Of a DNA stretch of 64,000 nucleotides, positions 51,101 to 61,917 are shown one piece after another. The DNA is from Ignavibacteriota bacterium. Lineage in GTDB: Bacteria > Bacteroidota > Ignavibacteria > Kapaibacteriales > UBA2268. Position 1 is the stretch's first letter, and every line of letters starts with the position of its first letter. The DNA lies in the NCBI GenBank assembly GCA_019637995.1, contig JAHBUQ010000001.1, positions 966,381 through 1,030,380 of the forward strand, read 5' to 3'. The translations under genes and the position numbers were made by a program. The notes beneath the pieces were generated by a model. It was not told the origin of the DNA. It did no database searches and saw only the letters and a list, made by a program, of their open reading frames with translations.

Positions 51101-53722
51101 TTATCTTATGATATTGATTTTTTCAGTTCGGATATACCAAGGAGAATAAAGGATTAGCTGATATGCTCCGGTAGAGAATTTATCAAGATTTATTTTATAA
51201 TTGAATTCATCTGAATCCGAATCATCTCTTTGCCAAGTAACTATTTCTTTCATATTTCCTGAAGAGTTTAGCAAAACAAGCCTGAATAATCCTCTCTCAG
51301 TGGAATATACCGAGATGTTTACTTCAGAATCAACTACTGGATTAGGATAAACAGACATTTTTGTGGGCTTAAAGACCTGAATAGGTCTTATTGCCAAAGT
51401 GCATGACTCTAAAATCAAATCACCTGAATCGAAAGTATTTTTAAATAACTCATTGCCCCAATCAATTTTGTTTATAACAAACTCGCCCGGCTCGGTATCA
51501 CCCACGAGAACTTTACCTTTCAGTCGGAAAATATTATTCTCATGAGAAGATAAATTAACCGATACGCCCTTGATTGAAATATAACGAATATTATCAATAA
51601 TGAAATTTTCAATTATTTCACCGTTTGTTACAGATTCAGGATAGAAATAGTTTGCGGGAAAACTTAAATCAACTTTAAAGGGCATCCTGAATGATGTATC
51701 GGTTTGTGTTGAGATAATAGTTCTTACCGGAATTTCGATTATTTCAGCAGGACTTGCTTTCAGCGACAAAATTTGAGATTTGACAGGAACTATAATATCG
51801 CCCTTAATTTCAGCATAATACTCCATTATACAATACGGTGATACAACTTCAACAACAAAAGTATCAATAATTTTAACAGGCTTTTTACTGAAAATTTCAA
51901 TCTTAAATTCTCTTTTATCACCTGATTTAATTATATTGTTTTGTTTAATATTATCAATTATTTTTAATTGGTAAGAATTTGCGGCTATAAAAATAGAGTT
52001 TACTGCCAAATCCTCCATTCCGAAATTAAAAAATTCAAGATTGATAATATGCGGCTTATCAATTGGAATTTCGAAGAAATGCCCTGCGGATACATCTGTA
52101 AAACCGGAATTTGTAATCAAGCCTTTGACAACAATCGTATCTTTAGATGAACATCCATTGGGATAAAAAGTCTCCAAATAATATATTCCTGGATAGGAAA
52201 TTGTAGTTTGCCAGCCTTTGCTTCCATTCGACCAGTAATATTCCAAAGTGTCACTTTTGATTGAAGCTTCCAGTTTGGAAAATGTATTTTGACAAATTAA
52301 TGTATCTCCTTTAATTCTAACCTGAGGAGCATCCTTAATTACAATTTCCACACTATCAGAAGAAATATAATCGCGGTATTTAGCTATAACTTTATATATT
52401 CCATTCATTTGGAAATTTGCCTCAGTCAGGGAAATATTTTTATTTGTTGAGTAGAAACCATTTGGACCAAACCATTCAAATTCAGCACTGTCAAAATCAG
52501 ACTGCAACAAAGCTCTTAACCTGAGAGGGTTGTGCTGACAAGTTTCACTGTAATCAATTTTCACCTTAAACTGATACAAACTTTGGTTCAAATTTGGTAG
52601 CCCTAATCTTGACCTTACACCAAAATCACTACCAAGAAAAACCCCTTCCCTGATATATATACAAGAATCACCGTGTTTTTCAGGATATGGAATTACACCC
52701 AGATGCCTTTGCTCGTTCTGAGCGACGTAAATTTTACCATTTGGAGCAAGCTGAAGCGCACCGATAGAATGAACATTGGGAACAGAAGCTACCAGATGTT
52801 GACTTGCTTTTATTGAATCAGCATCATGTATAGATACATCATACTGATATATCGTGTTTGTACTATAATCAGTCACATAAATTAGTTTCCCGCTTGGAGA
52901 GAACTCAAGCCCGTAGTTATTAACCCTGTTGTCGGTTGAAATTTGAATTGAATTGCTTAGTACGCCGCTTTCATTGTCAAATTCCTGTAATTCAATAAAA
53001 TTGAATCCTTGTACTACATAAGCAATCTTGTCACCTTTGGGTGAAGATTTAATGTGTCCTATATATTTATCGGCATCACCCATGTGTCCGGTAAGGCTTT
53101 CGCTGATAATACTTTTTGTAATGCCATTTTCAGTGAGTAAATATGCAAGTACATTTTTGTTTCCCCATTCGTGGCTTAATATCCATATGTCTTCGTCGTT
53201 TTGATGAAAAACGGAAGTAAGTTTTTCAGTTATCGGAACATGAAGAAGTACATTATACTCAATAATATCACCAAGTCCGTCATTTAGATGCATATCCAAG
53301 ACAGAATATCGCAAACCTCTGTTTTCATAGAGTGAAGGGTCAATATTTTCAATATATTTACCTGCATCGGTTGTGAATATATAAAAAATATTATAAGATT
53401 TCGGCTTTCGGACAATTAGAACACTTTGAGTAGAGGAATAATGACCTGTAAGCTCCTGTTCCCTGTTTATTATCTTATTGTTTCTATTCCATACTCTAAC
53501 TCCATCTGTATAGAAAAGCAAGTTGCCGTTTGTGTCTGAAATTGATGAGCATCCCTCAAGTGTACTTAATCCGGAGTTACTAATTGGAACCGGATTGCCG
53601 TCGGGCGTATTGAAAGTAAGAGCGGCGTTATCACCCAAATGCCAATTTACAGTCTCATTTCTCGAGTCAGATATTGAGACCATTACAAAAAAACTAAATA
53701 ATATTAAAAGTAAAAATTTCAA
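51101..53722 (-). CDS. T9SS-secreted protein, paralog with one disulfide Ig-like repeat
   Basis: Third of three tandem paralogs. A signal peptide is followed by a ~370-residue propeller-like domain (NWHLGDNAALTFNTPDG, LEGCSSISDTNGNLLFYTDGVRVWNRN, SSTQSVLIVRKP). Next come an Ig-like module, one Cys-containing repeat (CQNTF to YPNGCSSKD), an anchor-D/cohesin-like region, and the type IX sorting domain (VYPNPVVDSEVNIS to YQLILYSPWYI). The start codon is TTG at 53722, 4 bases after the upstream stop, so translation is probably coupled. The role is likely surface adhesion or gliding, inferred from related Bacteroidota proteins. Confidence 0.83.
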   Translation of the reverse strand: MKFLLLILFSFFVMVSISDSRNETVNWHLGDNAALTFNTPDGNPVPISNSGLSTLEGCSSISDTNGNLLFYTDGVRVWNRNNKIINREQELTGHYSSTQSVLIVRKPKSYNIFYIFTTDAGKYIENIDPSLYENRGLRYSVLDMHLNDGLGDIIEYNVLLHVPITEKLTSVFHQNDEDIWILSHEWGNKNVLAYLLTENGITKSIISESLTGHMGDADKYIGHIKSSPKGDKIAYVVQGFNFIELQEFDNESGVLSNSIQISTDNRVNNYGLEFSPSGKLIYVTDYSTNTIYQYDVSIHDADSIKASQHLVASVPNVHSIGALQLAPNGKIYVAQNEQRHLGVIPYPEKHGDSCIYIREGVFLGSDFGVRSRLGLPNLNQSLYQFKVKIDYSETCQHNPLRLRALLQSDFDSAEFEWFGPNGFYSTNKNISLTEANFQMNGIYKVIAKYRDYISSDSVEIVIKDAPQVRIKGDTLICQNTFSKLEASIKSDTLEYYWSNGSKGWQTTISYPGIYYLETFYPNGCSSKDTIVVKGLITNSGFTDVSAGHFFEIPIDKPHIINLEFFNFGMEDLAVNSIFIAANSYQLKIIDNIKQNNIIKSGDKREFKIEIFSKKPVKIIDTFVVEVVSPYCIMEYYAEIKGDIIVPVKSQILSLKASPAEIIEIPVRTIISTQTDTSFRMPFKVDLSFPANYFYPESVTNGEIIENFIIDNIRYISIKGVSVNLSSHENNIFRLKGKVLVGDTEPGEFVINKIDWGNELFKNTFDSGDLILESCTLAIRPIQVFKPTKMSVYPNPVVDSEVNISVYSTERGLFRLVLLNSSGNMKEIVTWQRDDSDSDEFNYKINLDKFSTGAYQLILYSPWYIRTEKINIIR

Positions 53723-53726
53723 TTTA

Positions 53727-56700
53727 CTAATCTTTAATTACAAGTATTCTTTCGGTAATAATATTCCAAGGTGATTTTAAAACTACCTGATAAATACCTT
53801 GGATATATTTATCGGGATTAATTTGAATAATTTGTAAGTTCATATTTTCAAAACTATTAAGCTCATAACTTTCAATTAATCTTCCGTCAACTGAATATAT
53901 ATCAACAAAATGTTTGCCAACTTCCTGAGATTCGATAATTATTTCTGTAAATGCCCTTACAGGATTAGGACTAATTTTCATATTCAACGGTTTGTATGTT
54001 TTAATAATTCTATAATCCTGAAAACATCCTTCAATACTCAGCGAACCCTGTGAAATTGTATAATGAATAAAATCAGAGTTCAAATCAATATCTTTTATCA
54101 ATATTGGACTTGGAGCTTCCTTGCCAACAAGTACTGTGCCACATACTTCTATATTGCGACTTGTTCCTGCCGGAAAAGCACTCTCATCCATTTTTAAACG
54201 TAAAGTTCTTATGCTGTCAAGATATAGTTTCTCAAGTAAAATACCACCGTTGACTGATTCAGGGAAAAAATGTTCAGGAATCATATCAAGACTGAATTCA
54301 GGAGAATAAATTATATCGCCGGAGTTTCCACAAGTAGATTTTACATTTATCGGAATACATATTTTATCGCCGGGTGCAGCAGTCATTTCCGGTGCTGAAA
54401 ATTCAAAATTTGAGTATACTTTTAAATAAATCGGTATAGAAAACCTTGAATAGCAAGGCTTTTCGATAGTAATTACAATTTCACCATTATAAATTCCCGG
54501 TTTATTCAATCCGGGAGTAAATGACACGTTATGGACATAAACTCCTTCTGAAACATTATCAATAGTCTGATTTACATCAAAAACAAAATCATCACCAAAA
54601 TACTCAAAATCGGTAAACTCAATTACTTCTGACGAGTTATAAATGATTTCAAGTTCTTGTAAAGACAAATCACCAACGCAAAGAGAGTCAATTCTTAATT
54701 CTCGTTTTGAAAATTCAGCCGACAGACTTATATCAGTTACTACAACTTCTGCAGTATCTTTACAACCGTAATCATTTTCAACAATCAGTTCATACTTTCC
54801 TGCTGAGTAAACTCTAATAAAATCAGTCGTATCGCCTGTTGACCATTTATAAGATTTATATCTTGAATTAGACTGTAATGTTAGAGAATCATTTAAACAT
54901 AAATATGATTTATCAGCATTGATTGTTAAATTAATTTCTTCAGCCACAAAAACTTCAACTTCGCTGCTATCTTTGCAACCGAATTGATTAGTAATTATTA
55001 ATTTATATTTTCCACTTTCTTTCACTGTAATAAATTGCTCATTGCTTCCTGTTGACCAAAAATAATTATAATCCGGTTCTGCAAACTTACTTACCAGGTT
55101 TACTGAATCACCATAACATAAAATCAGAGAATTATTATACTCAATATCAGCAACAGGATTATCATAAAATATTATCATAACTGAAGCCGAATCCATGCAA
55201 TAGCCCTGATTTGTTACATACATTTTATAGTAACCGGACTGACTTATTTCACGTGACAATTCAGGATAACCATCAGCCCAGATGTACTTCCATACAGAAT
55301 TTGTATCGTTTGGATAAAGTAAAGTTATTTCACCTGAACAAAGTCTTATTGTGTCTTTTAAATTTAAATCAACTACCGGTGATTCCACTTCATTTACATA
55401 GACAGAATCAGTGCCGCTGCAACCACCGCTTCTTGTAACTGTAACGGAGTAGAAACCTGCTTTATTAACAAAAATTGACGCAGTAGTATCACCTGTAGCC
55501 CATTTAAACTTATAATCCCGTAATGGAGTATAAATATCTTTATCAAGTGATAATTCGATTCCCTGACCGCTGCAAATTGTAGTTTCGTCTTCAAATATGA
55601 TAGATAAATTATCGGCATTATCAATATCAACAAAGACTGTATCTGTAGGACATCCCGCCGGATTTGAAATGAGTAACCAATATCTGCCCGGACTATTGAT
55701 TAAAATTTCGCTTTCATTTGAACCATTTGACCATTCATAAATATACTCAGGTGCCTTGTATCTTGAGCTCAGCTTAATTATTTCAGGCGGGCAAATTGTA
55801 TTTGGTCCTGAAATTTCAGCAACAGGATAATCATAAACATTAATAATTGTAGAGTCAGCTTGGAAAAACTGCCCGTCAACCGATACCCGACAGACATATT
55901 TTCCTGAGTTTGCAAGTCCTGCTTTAGGAATAACAGGGTTTGGCAAATTAGATCGAAAACCGTTAGGTCCGGTCCAATCATAAACATAATCTTCATCTTC
56001 AGGATATACTATAGAGAATAATTCCAGTGAATCCCCATCGCCAAGACAAATTTCCCTGCCATAAATATCAACACTGTAGTAAGTTCCGGTAATTATATTA
56101 TTTGGGAGTCCGAAAAGTGATAAAGCTCCATTTAATCCAAAAGCACGTTTGTTAAATCTACAATATGGAGAGGGAACATTAGGCTTATCTATTACAGCCA
56201 GCATTGTATCATATGATAGCGCCATATAAATCTTTCCGTTTGGAGCAAGCTGCATTTGACCGAATTCCTGAAAGCTGAAATCCAAACTATCATAAACTAA
56301 ATTCAAGCTGTTGGAAATCTTTAAGGAGTCAAATTCTGAAACATCAAATTGGTAAATACGACCAAAGAGATTATTTACATAAACAAATTTATTATTTGAT
56401 GAAAATTCAAGACCGTATAGTGCAGTAACCTCCTCCTGGACAGGAATACCCAAATAACCTGTAAAAACTCCGCTTGAATTATCAAATCTGTATAATTCTA
56501 AATTATTAGCTCCATAAACAACATTCCCCATCAAATCACCTTTTGGATTAAATTTCATCTGTCCAAGTGAAAATTCAGGTGAGGCAGGAAATGGAAAATA
56601 GGTTGGTCCGATATTGAATATTTTAGTATCAACAATACCCCCTTCAGAAAGGAGTGATATAATAAATTTATTATCATTCATACCTCGTGCAATAATCCAG

Positions 56701-57227
56701 TAGTCTTCATTATTTGCGTGTCTTACAGCAGTCAATTTTTCTACAACAGGTGAGTGCAAAACCATATTTTTAACTATAACTGCACCTCTTCCCTCATCTT
56801 CATTCATATCAACAATCGAGAAACAATGTTCGTGCTCAGACTCACCTTCATAAGGTCCTTTATCGGTTGTGAAAATATAGAAAATATTTTGAGAGCCCGG
56901 CTTCTTTAAAATCAAGGCTGATTGAGTGCTGGAGTTATGTCCTTTTAGGTCTACTCCGTTAATCATAATGTCATGATTTTTATTATAAACATATACACCG
57001 TTTGTATAAAAAAGAAGATTTCCATCGGGGTCTGATATTGATGCACAACCCTCTAAGGTATATAATTTCCCGTCGTTTAGAGTTGCAGGTATTCTGTTTG
57101 TTGTATTAAAAGTCATTCCGGCATTTCTTCCAAAATACCAGTTATCCCAAATTTTTGGGTTATTAGAGTATAAATCTGAAATAAATAAAATTATTACAAA
57201 TAAACTACATAATATATTTTTGAACAT
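53727..57227 (-). CDS. T9SS-secreted protein, paralog with five disulfide Ig-like repeats
   Basis: Second of three tandem paralogs. The layout is signal peptide, propeller-like domain (NWYFGRNAGMTFNTTNR to about residue 390), an Ig-like module (YDWTGPNGFRSN), and then five ~70-residue repeats. Each has a starting Cys, a WSTG- or WSNG-type turn, GxYxL and a closing GC (for example CYGDSVNLVS with YFWSTGS and NQFGCKDSS). Then follow an anchor-D-like part, a cohesin-like part and a sorting domain ending YQVVLKSPWNIITERILVI. It lies 12 bases after the largest paralog. Confidence 0.85.
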   Translation of the reverse strand: MFKNILCSLFVIILFISDLYSNNPKIWDNWYFGRNAGMTFNTTNRIPATLNDGKLYTLEGCASISDPDGNLLFYTNGVYVYNKNHDIMINGVDLKGHNSSTQSALILKKPGSQNIFYIFTTDKGPYEGESEHEHCFSIVDMNEDEGRGAVIVKNMVLHSPVVEKLTAVRHANNEDYWIIARGMNDNKFIISLLSEGGIVDTKIFNIGPTYFPFPASPEFSLGQMKFNPKGDLMGNVVYGANNLELYRFDNSSGVFTGYLGIPVQEEVTALYGLEFSSNNKFVYVNNLFGRIYQFDVSEFDSLKISNSLNLVYDSLDFSFQEFGQMQLAPNGKIYMALSYDTMLAVIDKPNVPSPYCRFNKRAFGLNGALSLFGLPNNIITGTYYSVDIYGREICLGDGDSLELFSIVYPEDEDYVYDWTGPNGFRSNLPNPVIPKAGLANSGKYVCRVSVDGQFFQADSTIINVYDYPVAEISGPNTICPPEIIKLSSRYKAPEYIYEWSNGSNESEILINSPGRYWLLISNPAGCPTDTVFVDIDNADNLSIIFEDETTICSGQGIELSLDKDIYTPLRDYKFKWATGDTTASIFVNKAGFYSVTVTRSGGCSGTDSVYVNEVESPVVDLNLKDTIRLCSGEITLLYPNDTNSVWKYIWADGYPELSREISQSGYYKMYVTNQGYCMDSASVMIIFYDNPVADIEYNNSLILCYGDSVNLVSKFAEPDYNYFWSTGSNEQFITVKESGKYKLIITNQFGCKDSSEVEVFVAEEINLTINADKSYLCLNDSLTLQSNSRYKSYKWSTGDTTDFIRVYSAGKYELIVENDYGCKDTAEVVVTDISLSAEFSKRELRIDSLCVGDLSLQELEIIYNSSEVIEFTDFEYFGDDFVFDVNQTIDNVSEGVYVHNVSFTPGLNKPGIYNGEIVITIEKPCYSRFSIPIYLKVYSNFEFSAPEMTAAPGDKICIPINVKSTCGNSGDIIYSPEFSLDMIPEHFFPESVNGGILLEKLYLDSIRTLRLKMDESAFPAGTSRNIEVCGTVLVGKEAPSPILIKDIDLNSDFIHYTISQGSLSIEGCFQDYRIIKTYKPLNMKISPNPVRAFTEIIIESQEVGKHFVDIYSVDGRLIESYELNSFENMNLQIIQINPDKYIQGIYQVVLKSPWNIITERILVIKD

Positions 57228-57239
57228 ATCTTCAGCATA

Positions 57240-60200
57240 CTATTTTACAATAATCAATTGTGAGCTGTTAACATACCATGGAGACAAAAGCCTCAAAGTA
57301 TAGACTCCACTTGGGAAATCAAAAGTTGATACTTTATAATCACGCATAAATAATTCACCGTCGGAACTCTCCCATTTGTCAATCAAAAAAGAAGTTCCAG
57401 TTGAGTTAATCAACTCTAATACAAATATACCTCTTTCTTGGGAAATAACATCAATTTTCATAAAATCTGTTGCAGGATTGGGAGTAATATTAACAGAAGT
57501 TGAAATAAATGATTTTATAGTTCTGATATCAATGGCACAGGCATCGGTTTTAATTGAGCCATGCTCATAACTTCCTCCAATTGGATCAGACCATTCAAAT
57601 TCGGAAATTTTAACTTCAGATGGTATTTCACTACCTATCATTGCCACGCCGCATACCATTCCTAAAGTGCCACTAATACTTGACAAATTCAAATTATCAA
57701 ACATGATTTCAAGTAGTCTTTTTCCATTGACTATTTCATTTCGTAATATTCTTCCGATGGATAAATCAATTGGCAAAAAATACTCTGAATCGAATAACAA
57801 AATAATTCGGGCACTTCCGTTGAAATTTATAGTATCAGTACATTCAAATTTATAATAAATATCAAAACATATCGTATCACCGGCTATTGCATCAACTTCA
57901 GGTAGTGATATTATACTTGTAAAATTGCTGCTACCACTTATGAACAATTCCAATGAATCAGGACAATAATGCTGATAATACACTTTAAATTTTCCGATAA
58001 AATTTCCTCTGTTTAATGGCTTAAAAATTAAAGGTAACTGAAGGGATTCACTAGCTGAAACCAACTGTCCTTCAGGATTTGAAGTCAATTCAAATTCATC
58101 AGAACCTTCGTAAATCACCTTATGAATTTGTATTGCAAAATCTGAATTATTTTTTATAAATGATGACATTTCAGAAGTTTGACCGGGACATATTAAATCA
58201 AAATTCAGATTTTCGGCTTTAACATCAATAAATGTATTGAATTCAGGTACATAAATTGAATCTTCAGCTATGCAGCCATCATCTGAAATTGCAGTTACTT
58301 TAATAAATCCGGGATTGTAAACTTTGATTTCATTTCCAGTACTTCCGTCTTCCCAAATAATCTCATTATAGTCACCTGAAACACGGACAATCAACGAGTC
58401 ATTATTGCATAAATATGGAATATCCAATGATAATACAATTTCCGGTATTTTTGCCGAAATAATTTCAACACTGTCGGTTGAAAAACATCCGGTCTTATTC
58501 GTTACAGTCAAATAATACATTCCCGGTTCAGTTACATCTATAATCTCTCCTGATTTTCCATCAGACCATAAATAAATGTTATCTGCATCAAAATCAGCAA
58601 CTTTTAAAGAAGTCGTTTCGCCAATACAAAGTTTATTCCTGCCATCAATTATAATTTTGGCAGCAGGTGCATCAACAACTTTCAACTCAAATTCAGCACT
58701 GTCAATGCATTGTCCGGCATTTAAAGCGTAAAGTTTATAAGTTCCTGATTCAGAAATTATTCTTGGAATTTCATAAGAACCATCATCCCAATAATAAACC
58801 CAATTGTTTACAATACTATCAGGTTTAACTTCAATATTATCACCTTGACAAATAGTTTGGGGTGCGTCGTAATTAAGCATGAGAACTGGTACCTCGTAAA
58901 AACTTGTTCTAACTGTGTCGTAACCCTGACAGCCGGAAGAGTGAACTACAAAAACACTGTATTCACCATCAGAGTCTATATCAATAGATTTGGAAGTCTC
59001 CCCTGTTGACCATAGGTAAGATAAATTCGACTGATTGCCCTGATAATTCACACTTGCAGTTAGTGTAAGAATTTCTCCGGCGCAAGCTGTTGTTCTACCC
59101 GTAATTTTAACAGGAAGTCCTTTTCCTAATTCAATATTTATTGAAATTGTATCACTACATCCAAACTCATTTATAACAACTAAAAAATATTTGCCGGAAT
59201 TAAAAATTGTCAGATTTTCCTTAGTTGATGAGTTATTAAGCCAGAGATACCGATAATTATCACCTTTAGGATTAGCAGATAAAATCAGTGAATCAGCATT
59301 GCAAATATTTTCTTCATCCAAAATCATAATTTCCGCTTTAGGTTTAGGATTAATCTGAATTTCAAACTCCGATTCTGATTGACAACCATCTTTGTTTATG
59401 GCTATTACTCTGTAAATTCCTGAATCAGAAATTTTTCTCGGAAAATCTTTGTTACCATCTGACCAAACATAATTTACTAGCGAATCTTTATTATTGACAT
59501 CTACACTGATTGACTGACCTTCACACAATTCGATGTAACCATGAATATTTAATTCGAGTTTTGGATTTTCAGACCTTGTGACGGTTACTTCATCTGTGTA
59601 AACACATTGATTTTCAATTGTTACAAGAACTGCATAAGTACCGGTTTTGTTGACTGAAATTTCACTTGTCGAATCACCTGTTGACCATAAATATTTATAT
59701 TTTAAAGTGGAGTCATAAGGTGTAACTTCGGCTCTTAATTTGGCTAACCCTTCTGAACACCAAATTGTATCTCCTAAAATTTTCACCTTGATATTATTGT
59801 ATCGAACGACAGTAATTGTTGAAGAATCCTTACATCCGATTAAATTTGATATTACCAATTTATACTCGCCAGGCTCATCAACTGTTATTTGAGGTGTAGT
59901 TGCTCCGGTTGACCACCAGTAACTATATTCATCATCCTGCTCTCGAGAATAAAGCTCAACTGAGTTATTTCTGCATATAAGTCTATCTCCCTCTATTACT
60001 GCTTCAGGTGCATCAAGAACAGTAAGATAAACTTCTGCGCTATCAACACAACCATACTCTGAAGTAACGTATAATTTATACAATCCTTCCTGATTGACTG
60101 TTATAAATGGAGAACGACTGCGATTGCTCCAAATGTAGCTAAAATTATTGTTCAGAGTGTCACAGGTAAATACAGTAAATCTTCCTTTACAGATAGTTTT

Positions 60201-61604
60201 TGTGCCGTTTATACTTATATTAATTTGTTTGCCGATTCTTAAAAAAATTGAATATCTTGTTATTAGTTCCTGTCCATCTATATTGTAAACAGCTGTAAGT
60301 AAATATGTTCCTGAATCAGAAAGTGCGATATTCTCAATGACCGGCTTTGGAGATATTGATTGAAATCCATTTGGTCCGGTCCAATAGTAAGATGATTCAT
60401 AGCGAATGGTATCATATAAAAAATCATCAGTATCCAAAATAACATCAGAACCTTCGCAGGCAGCAAAACTTTTGTAATTATCCGGACTTTTAAATACTTG
60501 TGGCAATCCTAATTGGCTCAGACTGTCATTTAGAAATACATTCCTTTCGAGAAATCTTGCACCGTTGCCCAAAGTATTTGGCGAATCAATAATATGAAGG
60601 TATGAAACATTAAGGGGAGCTAAATATATTTTATTATTTATGCTACGTTGCAATGTGCCAACATGACCTTCATTATGAGCTAACTGCAAAAAAGATGATT
60701 GGATTGCATTCTTATCATACTCAGAAACATCAAATTGGTAAAGAGAATAAAATCCAAAAGGGCTCTTGCTACGGGTTATGTATAAAACTTTTCCGTTTGG
60801 TGAAAATTCTGCACCGTAAAGACTATAATTATCCGGAATATCTATTTGGATTCGATTATAAAAAACACCTGATTTATTATCAAATCTAAACAATTCCACA
60901 AATTCGGCTTCATAAGCAGGAAGAGCCGCAACACTGCCATTAGGTGAAAACTTCAAACATCCGATTGTATTATTATTTGATGTACGTGTAAAACCAATTG
61001 ATGTAATTACAGTATCTTTAATTCCGTCTTCAGTGATAAGATATGCATAAAAATTATTATTTTTCCAGCCACGCGCAACAACCCAAATATCAATTCCATT
61101 GGCATGATAGGTTGCACTCAACTGCTCAGAGGCTGTTACAATCAGCGGAACATTAAACTCTATAAAGTCGCCTTTACCTTCATTAAGAGTAATATCAATA
61201 ACAGAATAATTGATTCCGCGATTTTTTTCGCCTGTATATTCGCCTGCGTCCGCAGTAAACAAATAATATAACGTTGAGCTTCCGGGTTTTGGAAAAAGTA
61301 TTGCTGATTGCGATGATGATTGGTGACCTGAAAGTGGAGTACTTGGAGTATTAATCATCTCATTGCTACCATTGTAAACAAATACTCCATTTGTGTAAAG
61401 TAAAACATCTCCCTGAGCTGATGATACTGAAGCAACACCCTCAAATTGTGCTATTCTATTACCAAAACGGAATTGAGGTTCATTATTTGGAGTGTTGAAA
61501 GTTAAACCGGCAAAATTACCAAAAAACCAGTTAGAATACTCTAACTGACCTTTTGCCATCGTGACTGCAAGTATAAAAAAAATAATTCGTAAAAATAATT
61601 TCAA
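57240..61604 (-). CDS. T9SS-secreted protein, paralog with nine disulfide Ig-like repeats
   Basis: First and largest (1454 residues from the chosen start) of three tandem paralogs. The start is TTG 61604, because AAGGAG lies 7 bases upstream and the protein then begins with a signal peptide (KLFLRIIFFILAVTMAKGQ); the frame is open to an ATG at 61658 but the extra residues look random. A propeller-like N-terminal domain (SNWFFGNFAGLTFNTPN) and an Ig-like module precede nine ~70-residue Cys-flanked repeats, then anchor-D-like, cohesin-like and sorting domains (ITPNPATDFMKIDV to YTLRLLSPWYV). Such proteins are probably surface fibres or adhesins. Confidence 0.85.
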   Translation of the reverse strand: MKLFLRIIFFILAVTMAKGQLEYSNWFFGNFAGLTFNTPNNEPQFRFGNRIAQFEGVASVSSAQGDVLLYTNGVFVYNGSNEMINTPSTPLSGHQSSSQSAILFPKPGSSTLYYLFTADAGEYTGEKNRGINYSVIDITLNEGKGDFIEFNVPLIVTASEQLSATYHANGIDIWVVARGWKNNNFYAYLITEDGIKDTVITSIGFTRTSNNNTIGCLKFSPNGSVAALPAYEAEFVELFRFDNKSGVFYNRIQIDIPDNYSLYGAEFSPNGKVLYITRSKSPFGFYSLYQFDVSEYDKNAIQSSFLQLAHNEGHVGTLQRSINNKIYLAPLNVSYLHIIDSPNTLGNGARFLERNVFLNDSLSQLGLPQVFKSPDNYKSFAACEGSDVILDTDDFLYDTIRYESSYYWTGPNGFQSISPKPVIENIALSDSGTYLLTAVYNIDGQELITRYSIFLRIGKQINISINGTKTICKGRFTVFTCDTLNNNFSYIWSNRSRSPFITVNQEGLYKLYVTSEYGCVDSAEVYLTVLDAPEAVIEGDRLICRNNSVELYSREQDDEYSYWWSTGATTPQITVDEPGEYKLVISNLIGCKDSSTITVVRYNNIKVKILGDTIWCSEGLAKLRAEVTPYDSTLKYKYLWSTGDSTSEISVNKTGTYAVLVTIENQCVYTDEVTVTRSENPKLELNIHGYIELCEGQSISVDVNNKDSLVNYVWSDGNKDFPRKISDSGIYRVIAINKDGCQSESEFEIQINPKPKAEIMILDEENICNADSLILSANPKGDNYRYLWLNNSSTKENLTIFNSGKYFLVVINEFGCSDTISINIELGKGLPVKITGRTTACAGEILTLTASVNYQGNQSNLSYLWSTGETSKSIDIDSDGEYSVFVVHSSGCQGYDTVRTSFYEVPVLMLNYDAPQTICQGDNIEVKPDSIVNNWVYYWDDGSYEIPRIISESGTYKLYALNAGQCIDSAEFELKVVDAPAAKIIIDGRNKLCIGETTSLKVADFDADNIYLWSDGKSGEIIDVTEPGMYYLTVTNKTGCFSTDSVEIISAKIPEIVLSLDIPYLCNNDSLIVRVSGDYNEIIWEDGSTGNEIKVYNPGFIKVTAISDDGCIAEDSIYVPEFNTFIDVKAENLNFDLICPGQTSEMSSFIKNNSDFAIQIHKVIYEGSDEFELTSNPEGQLVSASESLQLPLIFKPLNRGNFIGKFKVYYQHYCPDSLELFISGSSNFTSIISLPEVDAIAGDTICFDIYYKFECTDTINFNGSARIILLFDSEYFLPIDLSIGRILRNEIVNGKRLLEIMFDNLNLSSISGTLGMVCGVAMIGSEIPSEVKISEFEWSDPIGGSYEHGSIKTDACAIDIRTIKSFISTSVNITPNPATDFMKIDVISQERGIFVLELINSTGTSFLIDKWESSDGELFMRDYKVSTFDFPSGVYTLRLLSPWYVNSSQLIIVK

Positions 61605-61917
61605 CTCAATACTCCTTTTGCAAGGAAACCGATGACATTTAGTTACCGGAACTGCCACTTAAATTTTAAATATCGTATCTTAATCCATCATAGTTATGTC
61701 ATATTCTAAACTAAACATATCATTAATATTCTATAAATAATCTGCTATTATAACTCTTTTGTTAAGAAGAACTTTATCAATATTTATTTTTAGTTAAATT
61801 CATTTTTTTTGATTAATTTTACATTTAATTGTTATATGATATTTTTGTAATATTTTTTTAGGTTTAAAATTTTTACTATTTTTGCTTATTAGTTCCTTAA
61901 ATTTGTAATAATTACAT

